Below are positions 6,758 to 13,693 of a DNA stretch of 18,377 nucleotides, piece after piece. The first letter of the stretch is position 1. Each line of letters begins with the position of its first letter. The stretch lies in the NCBI GenBank assembly GCA_964632505.1, contig CAZWCE010000035.1, positions 1-18,377 on the forward strand, given 5' to 3'. This DNA comes from CAZWCE01 sp964632505. Its GTDB lineage: Bacteria > Planctomycetota > Planctomycetia > Pirellulales > Thermoguttaceae. Under the pieces are notes generated by a model that saw nothing but the letters and a program-made list of their open reading frames with translations, was not told the origin of the DNA and did no database searches. A program made the position numbers and the translations under genes.

Positions 6758-7789
6758 ATGCTTGCTCAGATTGCTCGTCTTTTTTCAAGTGTTTCCCGTG
6801 GAATGATACGAACGGGGCTTCTCGGAGAGGACCGCGGGAAGAAGAGATTTCTCTTATCCCTCATCATGCTGGCATTCGTGCTGGTTTCCCGGCATGTATG
6901 CCCGGCCCACTCCTCGGCGGAAACCTGGTTGATCAGCAGTCGTCGGGCCCCGACTCGAATCTCCGGTGATGAATCCATTTCGAAATTGCAGTTGTGGAAA
7001 CTGGAGAAGAAAAGTTGGGCGACTTCGAGCTGTGAAGCTTTCCTTGAGGGATTGACGCCCGAGATTCCCACCATCTTCTATTTTCATGGGAATATGGCGT
7101 CGTCGAGTGATGCCGTCCGTCAGGGGTCGTTTTTGAGAAAGTTGATCGAAGCGAAAGAAAAAGACGGCTATCGATTAGTCATCTGGTCCTGGCCGGCTTC
7201 TCGAATCCGGGGAAGATTACGGAACGACGTTCGCGTCAAGGCGGCCCGGTCGGATACCCAAGGGTATTATCTGGCCCAACTCTTGACTTCTTTCCCTGAA
7301 AAAAGCCGTATCGGCTTTGTGGGGTTCAGCTTCGGGGCAAGGACCGTTTGCAGTTCGTTGGCATTATTAAGTGGAGAGAAGATCGCTAATGCTCAGCTTT
7401 CCCTGGATGCTTCACAGCGAAAAAGAGTAGGCTCCTACTCGATGCGTTCCGTTCTTCTGGCTCCGGCCTTCGATCAGTATTGGCTGAAAAAAGATCGCCG
7501 CTATGGTCGAGTCACCGCGGCGTTGGAGAAGATGGTCGTCATTTATAATCCCAGCGATATCGCCATGCATTTCTACCCCTTGATGTATTACGCGGGCGGA
7601 CCGGAGGCCCTGGGGTTCTTGGGACCTCCCCGATGCGATCTGACCGAAGAGGCAGAGCAAACGATCGAGGGAATCAACGTCATGCGGTCGGTCGGCAAGG
7701 TCCACAACGCCTACCGGTATCTGGGAACAAGCGGTTTTCGTCGGCAGATCTCCTCGCAATTGCTTTTCGTCAATGAAGAAGGTGGCTAG
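6758..7789 (+). CDS. Membrane-anchored or secreted alpha/beta hydrolase
   Basis: The 343-residue product has an N-terminal hydrophobic segment (~30-45) after a basic stretch, so it is exported or anchored. It then shows alpha/beta-hydrolase features: T-I-F-Y-F-H110-G-N as the oxyanion-strand motif, the nucleophile elbow G189-F-S191-F-G193, a likely acid at D267 (N-P-S-D-I) and a candidate histidine at H316 (G-K-V-H-N-A). The substrate is unknown; esterase, lipase or thioesterase activities are all possible, and the catalytic acid and base are inferred from order only. I chose ATG 6758 (AGGAG, 9-nt spacer). ATG 6710 and GTG 6731 (AAGGAG upstream) are in-frame alternatives. It converges on the ExeA-like gene, with the two stops separated by only 11 bp and no visible terminator. 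Confidence 0.75.
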   Translation: MLAQIARLFSSVSRGMIRTGLLGEDRGKKRFLLSLIMLAFVLVSRHVCPAHSSAETWLISSRRAPTRISGDESISKLQLWKLEKKSWATSSCEAFLEGLTPEIPTIFYFHGNMASSSDAVRQGSFLRKLIEAKEKDGYRLVIWSWPASRIRGRLRNDVRVKAARSDTQGYYLAQLLTSFPEKSRIGFVGFSFGARTVCSSLALLSGEKIANAQLSLDASQRKRVGSYSMRSVLLAPAFDQYWLKKDRRYGRVTAALEKMVVIYNPSDIAMHFYPLMYYAGGPEALGFLGPPRCDLTEEAEQTIEGINVMRSVGKVHNAYRYLGTSGFRRQISSQLLFVNEEGG

Positions 7790-7800
7790 TACCCCGCCGG

Positions 7801-9444
7801 TCATTTCCGCTTATCGCGAAGTCGGGTGAACAGCGAATCGAGGGAGGGATTCTCCGGCAACGGGCGATTCAAAAAATGGGGTGGCGAGAGCTGGTGTCCC
7901 CCGTCGATCGAATGATCTGTTCTTTCTCCTTGGTTGCCCTTGGGGGGCTCTGAGCCGGAGTCCGACCCCTCGGGCTCTTTCGATTCTTGTGGGGACGCGA
8001 GATCGGGGGATTCGGAATCGGCTCGGTTCTCGGCGTTTTCTTTCTCGAAAGGATATTTCATCGACGCGATGAACGATCCCTCTTGGAGTTCCTTGATCAT
8101 CTCGATCTCTTGAGAAACGGCGGTTTCTAGTGCCGAGAGTTCCTGCATTGCCTTTTCGCAAGTCAACGATGGGAATGCTTCTCGGAAAGATTCTTCATCT
8201 TGCGGCTCCGTCGGGCCCTCCGGAGAAGGAGTGTCTTTCCAATCGAGACTCTTCTCCGGTCGATTGGAGAGACGGTCGGCTCTCGTGAAATCCGGTTCGC
8301 CGATTTCTTCAGGCGGAACGGCTTCCTGGGAAACCGCCTCCTGCTGGTCGAAAGATTCGTCGATCGGCGATTCTCCTTCGGTCGCAGAAATAGGGGAAGG
8401 CAGATCAACGTCCCACATCTGCTGATCGTTCTCGGAAGGTTCTTCCGGCTGGATTTGCCGGGGGGAGTCCACTTCGGCGACTTCCTCGCGAAGGGGCATC
8501 GGAAGCGATTCCGTTTCCGTCGTCGGTTGTTCGGCGGGAAGGTCATCGAAATCGTCCTCGTCAAGCGAACCGAATTCGATGACGCTTTTTTCCACCTCGT
8601 TTCGGCAAGGAGAGGAATCGGCGGCGATCTCCGGAGGGGGGAGCTGTTGCAAGCTGGCCCAGGCCTGCTGGATCAGCTTCTCATCGATGGTTTGCTGTTT
8701 CGTTTCGCAGGCGAACAACAAGGTGTGATCGGCGAGTTGGTTGATCAGTCGGGGAATGCCGCCGGTCGCTTGGTGAATCGCTTTTTGGGCGGTGAGATCG
8801 AAAAGTGTCGCCTTGCGGGGGTGATCGACCACTGCGAGCTGTCGGGCAAGGTACTTGCCGGTTTCCTCGCGGCTGAGTGGCTCAAGATAGCTTCGCAGGA
8901 CCACTCGCTGATTGAAAGAATCAAGACGAGGATGCGTGAGATGCTCCTCCAAGCGACTATTTCCCGCCAAGACGACTCGCATCCTCATGCTCGCCCCGTT
9001 GTCGAGGTTGGTCAGCAATCGGATCTCCTCCAGGATGCTCATCGGTAATAGATGGGCATCGTCAATCAGCAGGATCACCGCTTCAGAGTCCAGTTGCATA
9101 ATATGTCGATGGAATTGCCACCGCAGTTGGGATTCCTCGTTCGATTCCACCGATTGGTCCCGTTCCCTTAGAAGTCGATCGTAGAATTGACTTGCGGAAC
9201 GAATGCGACCGTGTTCCAAATGAATCACCGCCATCTTCTGCTCGAGTTGGTGCTCGATCAGACGCAGCATGAGAGTTTTTCCGCCGCCGGTGCCGCCGAT
9301 CAGCAGCCCGATGCCCTCTCCCCGAAGGAGACAACGGAGTAGATGAGCACGTGCCGTTTCGAAGGCGTCGAGGGCGACATAGGTGCGGGGATCGGCAATC
9401 GGAGGAAACGGCCGACGACGGAAGCCGAAAAATGATTCGTACAT
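7801..9444 (-). CDS. ExeA/GspA-like AAA ATPase with long acidic C-terminal tail
   Basis: The N-terminal ~270 residues are an AAA+ ATPase of the ExeA/GspA/MshM type, opening with the characteristic M-Y-E-S-F-F-G-F. The Walker A motif is G50-G-T-G-G-G-K56-T57, Walker B is V123-I-L-L-I-D-D129, sensor-1 is A-G-N162, a putative arginine finger is R180 in F-N-Q-R-V, and G-G-I-P-R232 marks sensor 2. Relatives energise type II secretion or pilus assembly, or act as transposition-type ATPases. No peptidoglycan-binding domain or transmembrane segment follows here. Instead residues ~275-547 form a Pro/Glu/Ser/Asp-rich, probably disordered tail with a short possible coiled coil at ~429-456 and a basic end. 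No secretion or pilus genes adjoin it. The ribosome binding site is weak (AGAGGA about 13 nt upstream). Confidence 0.85.
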   Translation of the reverse strand: MYESFFGFRRRPFPPIADPRTYVALDAFETARAHLLRCLLRGEGIGLLIGGTGGGKTLMLRLIEHQLEQKMAVIHLEHGRIRSASQFYDRLLRERDQSVESNEESQLRWQFHRHIMQLDSEAVILLIDDAHLLPMSILEEIRLLTNLDNGASMRMRVVLAGNSRLEEHLTHPRLDSFNQRVVLRSYLEPLSREETGKYLARQLAVVDHPRKATLFDLTAQKAIHQATGGIPRLINQLADHTLLFACETKQQTIDEKLIQQAWASLQQLPPPEIAADSSPCRNEVEKSVIEFGSLDEDDFDDLPAEQPTTETESLPMPLREEVAEVDSPRQIQPEEPSENDQQMWDVDLPSPISATEGESPIDESFDQQEAVSQEAVPPEEIGEPDFTRADRLSNRPEKSLDWKDTPSPEGPTEPQDEESFREAFPSLTCEKAMQELSALETAVSQEIEMIKELQEGSFIASMKYPFEKENAENRADSESPDLASPQESKEPEGSDSGSEPPKGNQGERTDHSIDGGHQLSPPHFLNRPLPENPSLDSLFTRLRDKRK

Positions 9445-9807
9445 GATACGGAAGATGTCCTCTTATTGAGCGTCGCATAAATAGTGAAGCCGGGAACCTT
9501 CCAGTGGCGGCACTGCGGGGGTCCATGCGCGACCTAAGAGCTCACTACTTATTCGAACATGAATGATTGATCTACCTCTAAGATAATCGCGGGGAGAATC
9601 GTTGGTCGGGGTGGATAAGGGCAAGTCGATTCTTGCGGCCCCCATAGGCCTTCTTGAGGCTCTTGCCATGCCGAGAGGGTGGCGAAGTCCGACACGTATC
9701 GATATCATCGGCATAATCCTACCATTTTCTTCAATCGGAAGTCGCGGGTTGTTTCGAAAACATGTAGCGGGGGAAAAGGAAGAAAAAGTCACCGAAGAAC
9801 GCAAAAG

Positions 9808-9831
9808 CACTACATAATTTATGACGTAGTG
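9808..9831. promoter_or_regulatory. Operator-like imperfect inverted repeat
   Basis: CACTAC (9808-9813) and GTAGTG (9826-9831) are perfect inverted arms. Inside them ATAA (9814-9817) and TTAT (9819-9822) also pair around a single T, leaving GAC unpaired on the right. The 24-bp element lies between two divergent genes, about 85 bp upstream of the possible ahcY -35 box. Confidence 0.35.
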
Positions 9832-9916
9832 TATCTTAAGCGGGTCTTGGGGATTTCCTCCTTGTTTCGGGTGGCTTTCCACTCGGAAAATGGCGGGGGG
9901 GTAGGCATTATCGAAG

Positions 9917-9944
9917 TTGCACCATCGTGGTATGATACTATCAT
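9917..9944 (+). promoter_or_regulatory. Possible promoter for ahcY
   Basis: TTGCAC (9917-9922) and TATCAT (9939-9944) are separated by 16 nt and resemble -35 and -10 boxes. An overlapping TATGAT at 9931-9936 is an alternative -10. The leader to the GTG at 10127 would be about 175 nt. Confidence 0.35.
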
Positions 9945-9984
9945 TAAACAAGGATTTCCGCCCCCCTGCAATGACGGCTTTCTC

Positions 9985-10076
9985 GCGAGCTTGACGCCTG
10001 GACCGTGATGGGATGCTCGGTCTACCATCCAGCACGCGAAGGTCGGGTGGCCGAACGAGCCGTCGTTGGGGAGACC
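9985..10076 (+). ncRNA. Candidate structured 5' leader of ahcY
   Basis: Two foldable segments precede ahcY. In the second, GGTC (10041-10044) can pair with GACC (10073-10076), enclosing CC/GG and AACGA (10054-10058) with TCGTT (10063-10067) around a GCCG loop. In the first, GATGG and CCATC can pair around 10010-10030, and GACC near 10001 can pair with GGTC near 10020. The two GGTC/GACC pairs could also swap partners, which would suit a switch. It does not match the conserved core of the known SAH riboswitch, so this is a speculative fold read by eye. Confidence 0.25.
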
Positions 10077-10126
10077 ATCCAAGAAATCATCTCTTTTTCC
10101 TATTCTTTTCGCGAAAGGAGAAACTC

Positions 10127-11440
10127 GTGGCACAAGTCGATAGGTTGCCTTATAAAGTAGCGGATATCAATCTGGCCGATTATGGCCGACGCGAAATCGA
10201 GCTGGCCGAGAACGAAATGCCGGGACTGATGGCGATTCGTCGGAAGTACGGTCCCGAGAAGCCGCTCCAGGGGGCGAGGATCGCCGGTTGTTTGCACATG
10301 ACGATCCAGACCGCCGTGCTCATCGAGACGCTGGTCGACCTGGGGGCCGAAGTCACCTGGAGCAGTTGCAATAAGTTCTCCACCCAAGACCATGCCGCGG
10401 CCGCCATCGCCGCCACCGGCGTTCCGGTATTCGCATGGAAAGGCGAGACGGATGAAGAATACGATTGGTGCATCGAGCAGACACTCTACTTCAATGACGG
10501 CAAACCGCTGAACCTGATCGTCGACGACGGCGGCGATTTGACGGCGATGGTCCACCAGCCGAAATACAAGGAACTACTCGAGGGCCTCCGAGGGCTTTCC
10601 GAGGAAACGACCACCGGCGTGCATCGCCTCTATCAGATGCACCAGCGCGGAGAACTCGGCGCGCCGGCGATCAACGTGAACGACTCCGTCACCAAGAGTA
10701 AATTCGACAATCTCTATGGCTGCCGGGAATCCCTGGCCGACGGCATCAAGCGGGCAACCGATGTCATGGTCGCCGGCAAGGTCGTCGTCGTGGCCGGGTT
10801 CGGCGATGTCGGAAAAGGCTGTGCGCAGTCGATGCGGTCGTACGGTGCCCGGGTGTTGATCACCGAGATCGATCCCATTTGTGCCCTTCAGGCCGCCATG
10901 GAAGGCTATGAAGTGATGACCATGGAAGAGGCGGTGAAGGAAGGAAATATCTTCGTCACCACCACCGGTTGCACCGATGTGATCATGGCCGAGCACATGG
11001 CCAAGATGAAGAACGACGCCATCGTATGCAATATCGGGCACTTCGATTGCGAGATCGATGTCGCGGGATTGGAATCGTTTCCCGGAATCGAGAAGAAGAA
11101 CATCAAGCCGCTCGTCGATCGGTACACCTTCCCCGACGGACATTCCATTCTCCTGTTGGCCGAGGGGCGACTGGTGAACCTCGGCTGTGCGACGGGACAT
11201 CCCTCCTTCGTGATGTCGAATTCGTTCAGCAACCAGGTGCTCGCGCAGATCGCACTTTGGACCGAGCCGGAACAATATCCTCTCGGCGTGCATGTGCTTC
11301 CCAAAGAGCTTGATGAAGAAGTGGCGCGTCTCCACCTCGAACAACTGGGCGTTCGTTTGACGCGACTCACCCAGGAGCAGGCCGATTACTTGGGCATTCC
11401 GGTCGATGGTCCGTTCAAGCCGGACTATTATCGGTATTGA
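10127..11440 (+). CDS. ahcY: S-adenosylhomocysteinase
   Basis: This is a cytosolic, NAD-dependent enzyme that hydrolyses S-adenosylhomocysteine to adenosine and homocysteine, relieving product inhibition of methyltransferases in the activated-methyl cycle. The 437-residue product fits the family. It contains the substrate-domain motif L-H57-M-T with S-S-C-N nearby, acid residues in I-V-D-D-G-G (131-136), V-T-K190-S-K-F-D194-N-L-Y-G, and C199. The NAD-binding loop is G224-F-G-D-V-G-K-G231, and the C-terminus ends K-P-D-Y-Y-R-Y, the conserved tail that reaches into the neighbouring subunit's cofactor site. The start is GTG 10127, with AGGAG 6 nt upstream; an upstream in-frame ATG at 10013 would add 38 low-similarity residues. 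It is followed 205 bp later by the DUF1015 gene on the same strand. Confidence 0.97.
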   Translation: MAQVDRLPYKVADINLADYGRREIELAENEMPGLMAIRRKYGPEKPLQGARIAGCLHMTIQTAVLIETLVDLGAEVTWSSCNKFSTQDHAAAAIAATGVPVFAWKGETDEEYDWCIEQTLYFNDGKPLNLIVDDGGDLTAMVHQPKYKELLEGLRGLSEETTTGVHRLYQMHQRGELGAPAINVNDSVTKSKFDNLYGCRESLADGIKRATDVMVAGKVVVVAGFGDVGKGCAQSMRSYGARVLITEIDPICALQAAMEGYEVMTMEEAVKEGNIFVTTTGCTDVIMAEHMAKMKNDAIVCNIGHFDCEIDVAGLESFPGIEKKNIKPLVDRYTFPDGHSILLLAEGRLVNLGCATGHPSFVMSNSFSNQVLAQIALWTEPEQYPLGVHVLPKELDEEVARLHLEQLGVRLTRLTQEQADYLGIPVDGPFKPDYYRY

Positions 11441-11462
11441 GCACACCTGAACAATCAACAAA

Positions 11463-11500
11463 AGGGGGCGACTCGACCGAAGACGGCATGTCGGTCCCCT
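11463..11500 (+). terminator. Possible terminator hairpin after ahcY
   Basis: GACCGA (11475-11480) pairs with TCGGTC (11491-11496), and AGGG (11463-11466) can stack with CCCT (11497-11500) across an 8-nt bulge. The following sequence is T/C-rich, but no continuous T run is present. This is a weak call. Confidence 0.3.
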
Positions 11501-11600
11501 GCTTTCCACTTTTCCCCAGCATTATTCTGGCCGCGTCAGTCGCGTGACCCTTTGGTTCCTCTATTTGTTCTCGAAGTACCGGGATCCCCTGATCCCCTGG

Positions 11601-11629
11601 TTCACAATTCATGAAACACTTAATATAGA
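11601..11629 (+). promoter_or_regulatory. Possible promoter for the DUF1015 gene
   Basis: TTCACA (11601-11606) and TATAGA (11624-11629) are separated by 17 nt in an AT-rich patch just before ATG 11646. The implied leader is only about 10 nt, and no clear ribosome binding site is visible, so translation may be near-leaderless. A separate GGGATC/GATCCC hairpin lies at 11581-11596. Confidence 0.35.
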
Positions 11630-11645
11630 ATAGGTATCTCTGATC

Positions 11646-12950
11646 ATGCCCGACATCCAGCCGTTTCGTGGACTTCGCTACAATTTAGGACAGGTCGGTT
11701 CGCTCAGTGATGTGATTGCTCCGCCCTATGATGTGATCGATGAAGCATTCCAGGAGGCGCTTTACAAGAAGCATCCCTGCAATGTCGTTCGGTTGATTCT
11801 CAATCGCCAGGAACCCGGCGACGACGAACAAAACAACCGGTACCGCCGGGCGAAGCGTTTCGTGAAGAACTGGCGTGAGGAAGGGGTGCTCTTCCAGGAA
11901 CAGCATCCGGCGATCTATGTCTACCACCAAGTTTTCACATGTCTCGGTCAGGAATACACCCGACGTGGCTTCATGGCGGGTTGCAAAGCGGAGCCGTTCG
12001 GCAAGGGCTCGGTCTTTCCGCACGAGCAGACGATGTCGGGGCCGAAGATCGACCGTCTGATGCTCACCTCGGTTTGCAAAATGAACATGAGCCAAGTCTT
12101 CGGGCTCTACCCCGACGAGGAGAACAAAGCCCAGGCGATTCTCGAACAGGCAATCGAGGGAGAGACGCCGGTCGAAGCGACCGATCATCTCGGTGTGGTG
12201 CACCGCCTCTGGGCAGTGACCGATCCTTCGGTTCTCTCCGAGGTGGTCAAGGAGATGGCACAACGTCCGGTTTTCATTGCCGACGGTCACCACCGCTACG
12301 AGACGGCCTGCAACTATCGCCGGCAGTTGGCCGATGCCGGAGAGTTGACCTCCGACCATCCCGGCAACGATGTGCTGATGATGTTCGTCGCGATGGAGGA
12401 CCCCGGCTTGTTCGTCCTGCCGACGCATCGCCTGTTCCCGGGACTTCCGGATTTGACTTCCACGGAGCTGATCGAAAAACTGGGCGACTGTTTCCAGACG
12501 CGCGTTCTCGGCGAGGGACCGGAGCTCGCGGAAGAGGCTTGGGGGGAGCTAGAAACCTGCGACCAGCAGAACCTGCTGGCACTCTACGCCCGGGCCGACG
12601 ACAAATGGGTTCGTGCCGAACTGACCGAAGCCGGTCGCCGAAAACTGGCCGAGGTGGCGGAGGATCATCATCCGGAGTGGCAAGAGTTGGGCGTGAGCAT
12701 TCTGCATCGGCTGGTGATCGAGACGTTGCTCGAACAACCGAATCCGCCGAAGCCGAAATACGTGCATCTCGTTGAGGAGGTGGTCGAAGGGCTGAAGTCG
12801 GGCGACTATCCGCTCGCCGCGCTGGTCATGCCCGCGACGGTCGACCACATCAAATCGCTCAGCCTGATGGGCGAACGTATGCCGCCGAAGAGCACCTATT
12901 TCTATCCGAAACTGATCAGCGGACTGGTCTTCAAATCGCTGGAACCGTAG
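11646..12950 (+). CDS. DUF1015 family protein
   Basis: The 434-residue product matches the DUF1015 family in length and motifs: I-A-P-P-Y-D-V at ~24-30, F-P-H-E-Q-T at ~124-129, S-G-P-K-I-D-R just after, and the hallmark A212-D-G-H-H-R-Y-E-T220. The invariant His/Asp/Arg cluster suggests a metal- or phosphate-using active site, but the biochemical role is not established to my knowledge. It is predicted soluble, without a signal peptide or membrane segment. It follows ahcY on the same strand. The possible promoter at 11601-11629 and the hairpin between the genes suggest separate transcription. ATG 11646 opens directly onto the conserved Q-P-F-R-G-L start. A clear terminator follows. Confidence 0.88.
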   Translation: MPDIQPFRGLRYNLGQVGSLSDVIAPPYDVIDEAFQEALYKKHPCNVVRLILNRQEPGDDEQNNRYRRAKRFVKNWREEGVLFQEQHPAIYVYHQVFTCLGQEYTRRGFMAGCKAEPFGKGSVFPHEQTMSGPKIDRLMLTSVCKMNMSQVFGLYPDEENKAQAILEQAIEGETPVEATDHLGVVHRLWAVTDPSVLSEVVKEMAQRPVFIADGHHRYETACNYRRQLADAGELTSDHPGNDVLMMFVAMEDPGLFVLPTHRLFPGLPDLTSTELIEKLGDCFQTRVLGEGPELAEEAWGELETCDQQNLLALYARADDKWVRAELTEAGRRKLAEVAEDHHPEWQELGVSILHRLVIETLLEQPNPPKPKYVHLVEEVVEGLKSGDYPLAALVMPATVDHIKSLSLMGERMPPKSTYFYPKLISGLVFKSLEP

Positions 12951-12988
12951 TGTGCTTCGGCAGCCCCCGAAACGGACTGATCGAATGG

Positions 12989-13020
12989 AAGGACATCGTC
13001 GCCTGGCGGTGTCCTTTTTT
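12989..13020 (+). terminator. Rho-independent terminator of the DUF1015 gene
   Basis: AAGGACATCG (12989-12998) pairs with CGGTGTCCTT (13007-13016), a 10-bp stem with one G-T wobble and an 8-nt loop, running into six Ts (13015-13020). It lies 39 bp after the stop codon and also separates this gene from the convergent arfB. Confidence 0.9.
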
Positions 13021-13042
13021 GGTGGATGGGAGATCCCGTGAG

Positions 13043-13462
13043 TCAATCGAAGGAGGGCGGTTTCCGCCATTTTTTCTTTTCCGATTGTTTCCGCTTCGCT
13101 TCCAGTCGCCGACGTTTTGAACTTTTCGTCGGTTTGGTGGGAATGCGACGCTTCGGCGGCTTGGCGACCTCGGCAAGCATGTCGCGCAGCTTCTGACGGC
13201 AATCGCGGATGTTCCTTTCCCGCTGGCGGAAGCGCGAACTCTGAATGACGAACTCACCGCGCTGATTGATCCGATTTCCGAAATGCTTCAGAAAACGCTC
13301 ACGGACATCGTCCGGCAATTCCGCGCTCTCTTCCAGATTCCAGTGCAGAATCGCCTTGGTGCTCAGCTTGTTGACGTTCTGGCCGCCGGGGCCGGGACTC
13401 CGGACATAGCTGAACTGCAATTGATCTTCGGGGATTTTGATCCGGTCATTGATGTGGAGCAT
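13043..13462 (-). CDS. arfB: Peptidyl-tRNA hydrolase ArfB (ribosome rescue)
   Basis: ArfB (YaeJ) enters the empty A site of ribosomes stalled on truncated mRNA and releases the nascent chain. The 139-residue product has the release-factor catalytic loop S22-P-G-P-G26-G-Q28-N-V-N-K at its N-terminus and lacks the codon-recognition domains of RF1/RF2. It ends in the strongly basic tail (~100-135, Lys/Arg-rich) that in this family occupies the empty mRNA channel. R-G-E-F-V-I-Q-S at ~68-75 is also typical. The size and tail favour ArfB over a full release factor. The ATG at 13462 has only a weak ribosome binding site. The gene starts about 50 bp from the first of three parS sites. Confidence 0.92.
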   Translation of the reverse strand: MLHINDRIKIPEDQLQFSYVRSPGPGGQNVNKLSTKAILHWNLEESAELPDDVRERFLKHFGNRINQRGEFVIQSSRFRQRERNIRDCRQKLRDMLAEVAKPPKRRIPTKPTKSSKRRRLEAKRKQSEKKKWRKPPSFD

Positions 13463-13509
13463 GATTTCGATCGCTAATCGTTTCGCGTCGTGGGGAACGT
13501 ATCAGGGGC

Positions 13510-13525
13510 GGTTTCACGTGAAACG
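13510..13525. promoter_or_regulatory. parS: parS site 1
   Basis: GGTTTCACGTGAAACG. The 14-bp core GTTTCACGTGAAAC is perfect; the two outer bases differ from the 16-bp consensus TGTTTCACGTGAAACA. ParB-CTP clamps load at such palindromes to build the partition complex. Confidence 0.9.
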
Positions 13526-13564
13526 TTGCGGGAAGTGGTGATGAGGGCAGATGGCGAAAGAGGG

Positions 13565-13580
13565 CGTTTCACGTGAAACA
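13565..13580. promoter_or_regulatory. parS: parS site 2
   Basis: CGTTTCACGTGAAACA. It has one outer mismatch to the 16-bp parS consensus and lies 55 bp after site 1. Confidence 0.93.
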
Positions 13581-13609
13581 TGCCTTGCGACGCAAATCTG
13601 TCGAACGCG

Positions 13610-13625
13610 TGTTTCACGTGAAACA
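13610..13625. promoter_or_regulatory. parS: parS site 3, perfect consensus
   Basis: TGTTTCACGTGAAACA is identical to the consensus parS sequence bound by chromosomal ParB (Spo0J). It lies 45 bp after site 2. All three sites are in the intergenic region between arfB and the FG-GAP gene. Confidence 0.96.
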
Positions 13626-13693
13626 GGAAGATCTTGTTGCATGTTTCCAAGGGGGAAGGGCCGTCGGAGTGGAGGACGGTCCAGCGTCCGCGA

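Larger units (their letters stand above)
9445..10126. other. Intergenic region upstream of ahcY
   Basis: I see no gene in these ~680 bases between the divergently transcribed ATPase and ahcY genes; the open frames here lack domain features. The stretch contains an inverted repeat (9808-9831), a possible promoter (9917-9944), a G run (~9894-9901) and a leader able to form hairpins (9985-10076). Confidence 0.5.

Noticed and set aside
8200..9048. Long plus-strand ORF opposite the ExeA-like ATPase
   Set aside because: Antisense shadow of a well-supported gene; Arg-rich, low-complexity translation.
9610..9618. DnaA-box-like GGTGGATAA
   Set aside because: A single near-match with one mismatch; no cluster of boxes or AT-rich unwinding region, so no origin call despite the parS sites.
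9950..10126. SAH riboswitch upstream of ahcY
   Set aside because: The conserved GAGGAGCG-type core and its CCGAG/CUCGG pairing are not present in the expected order.
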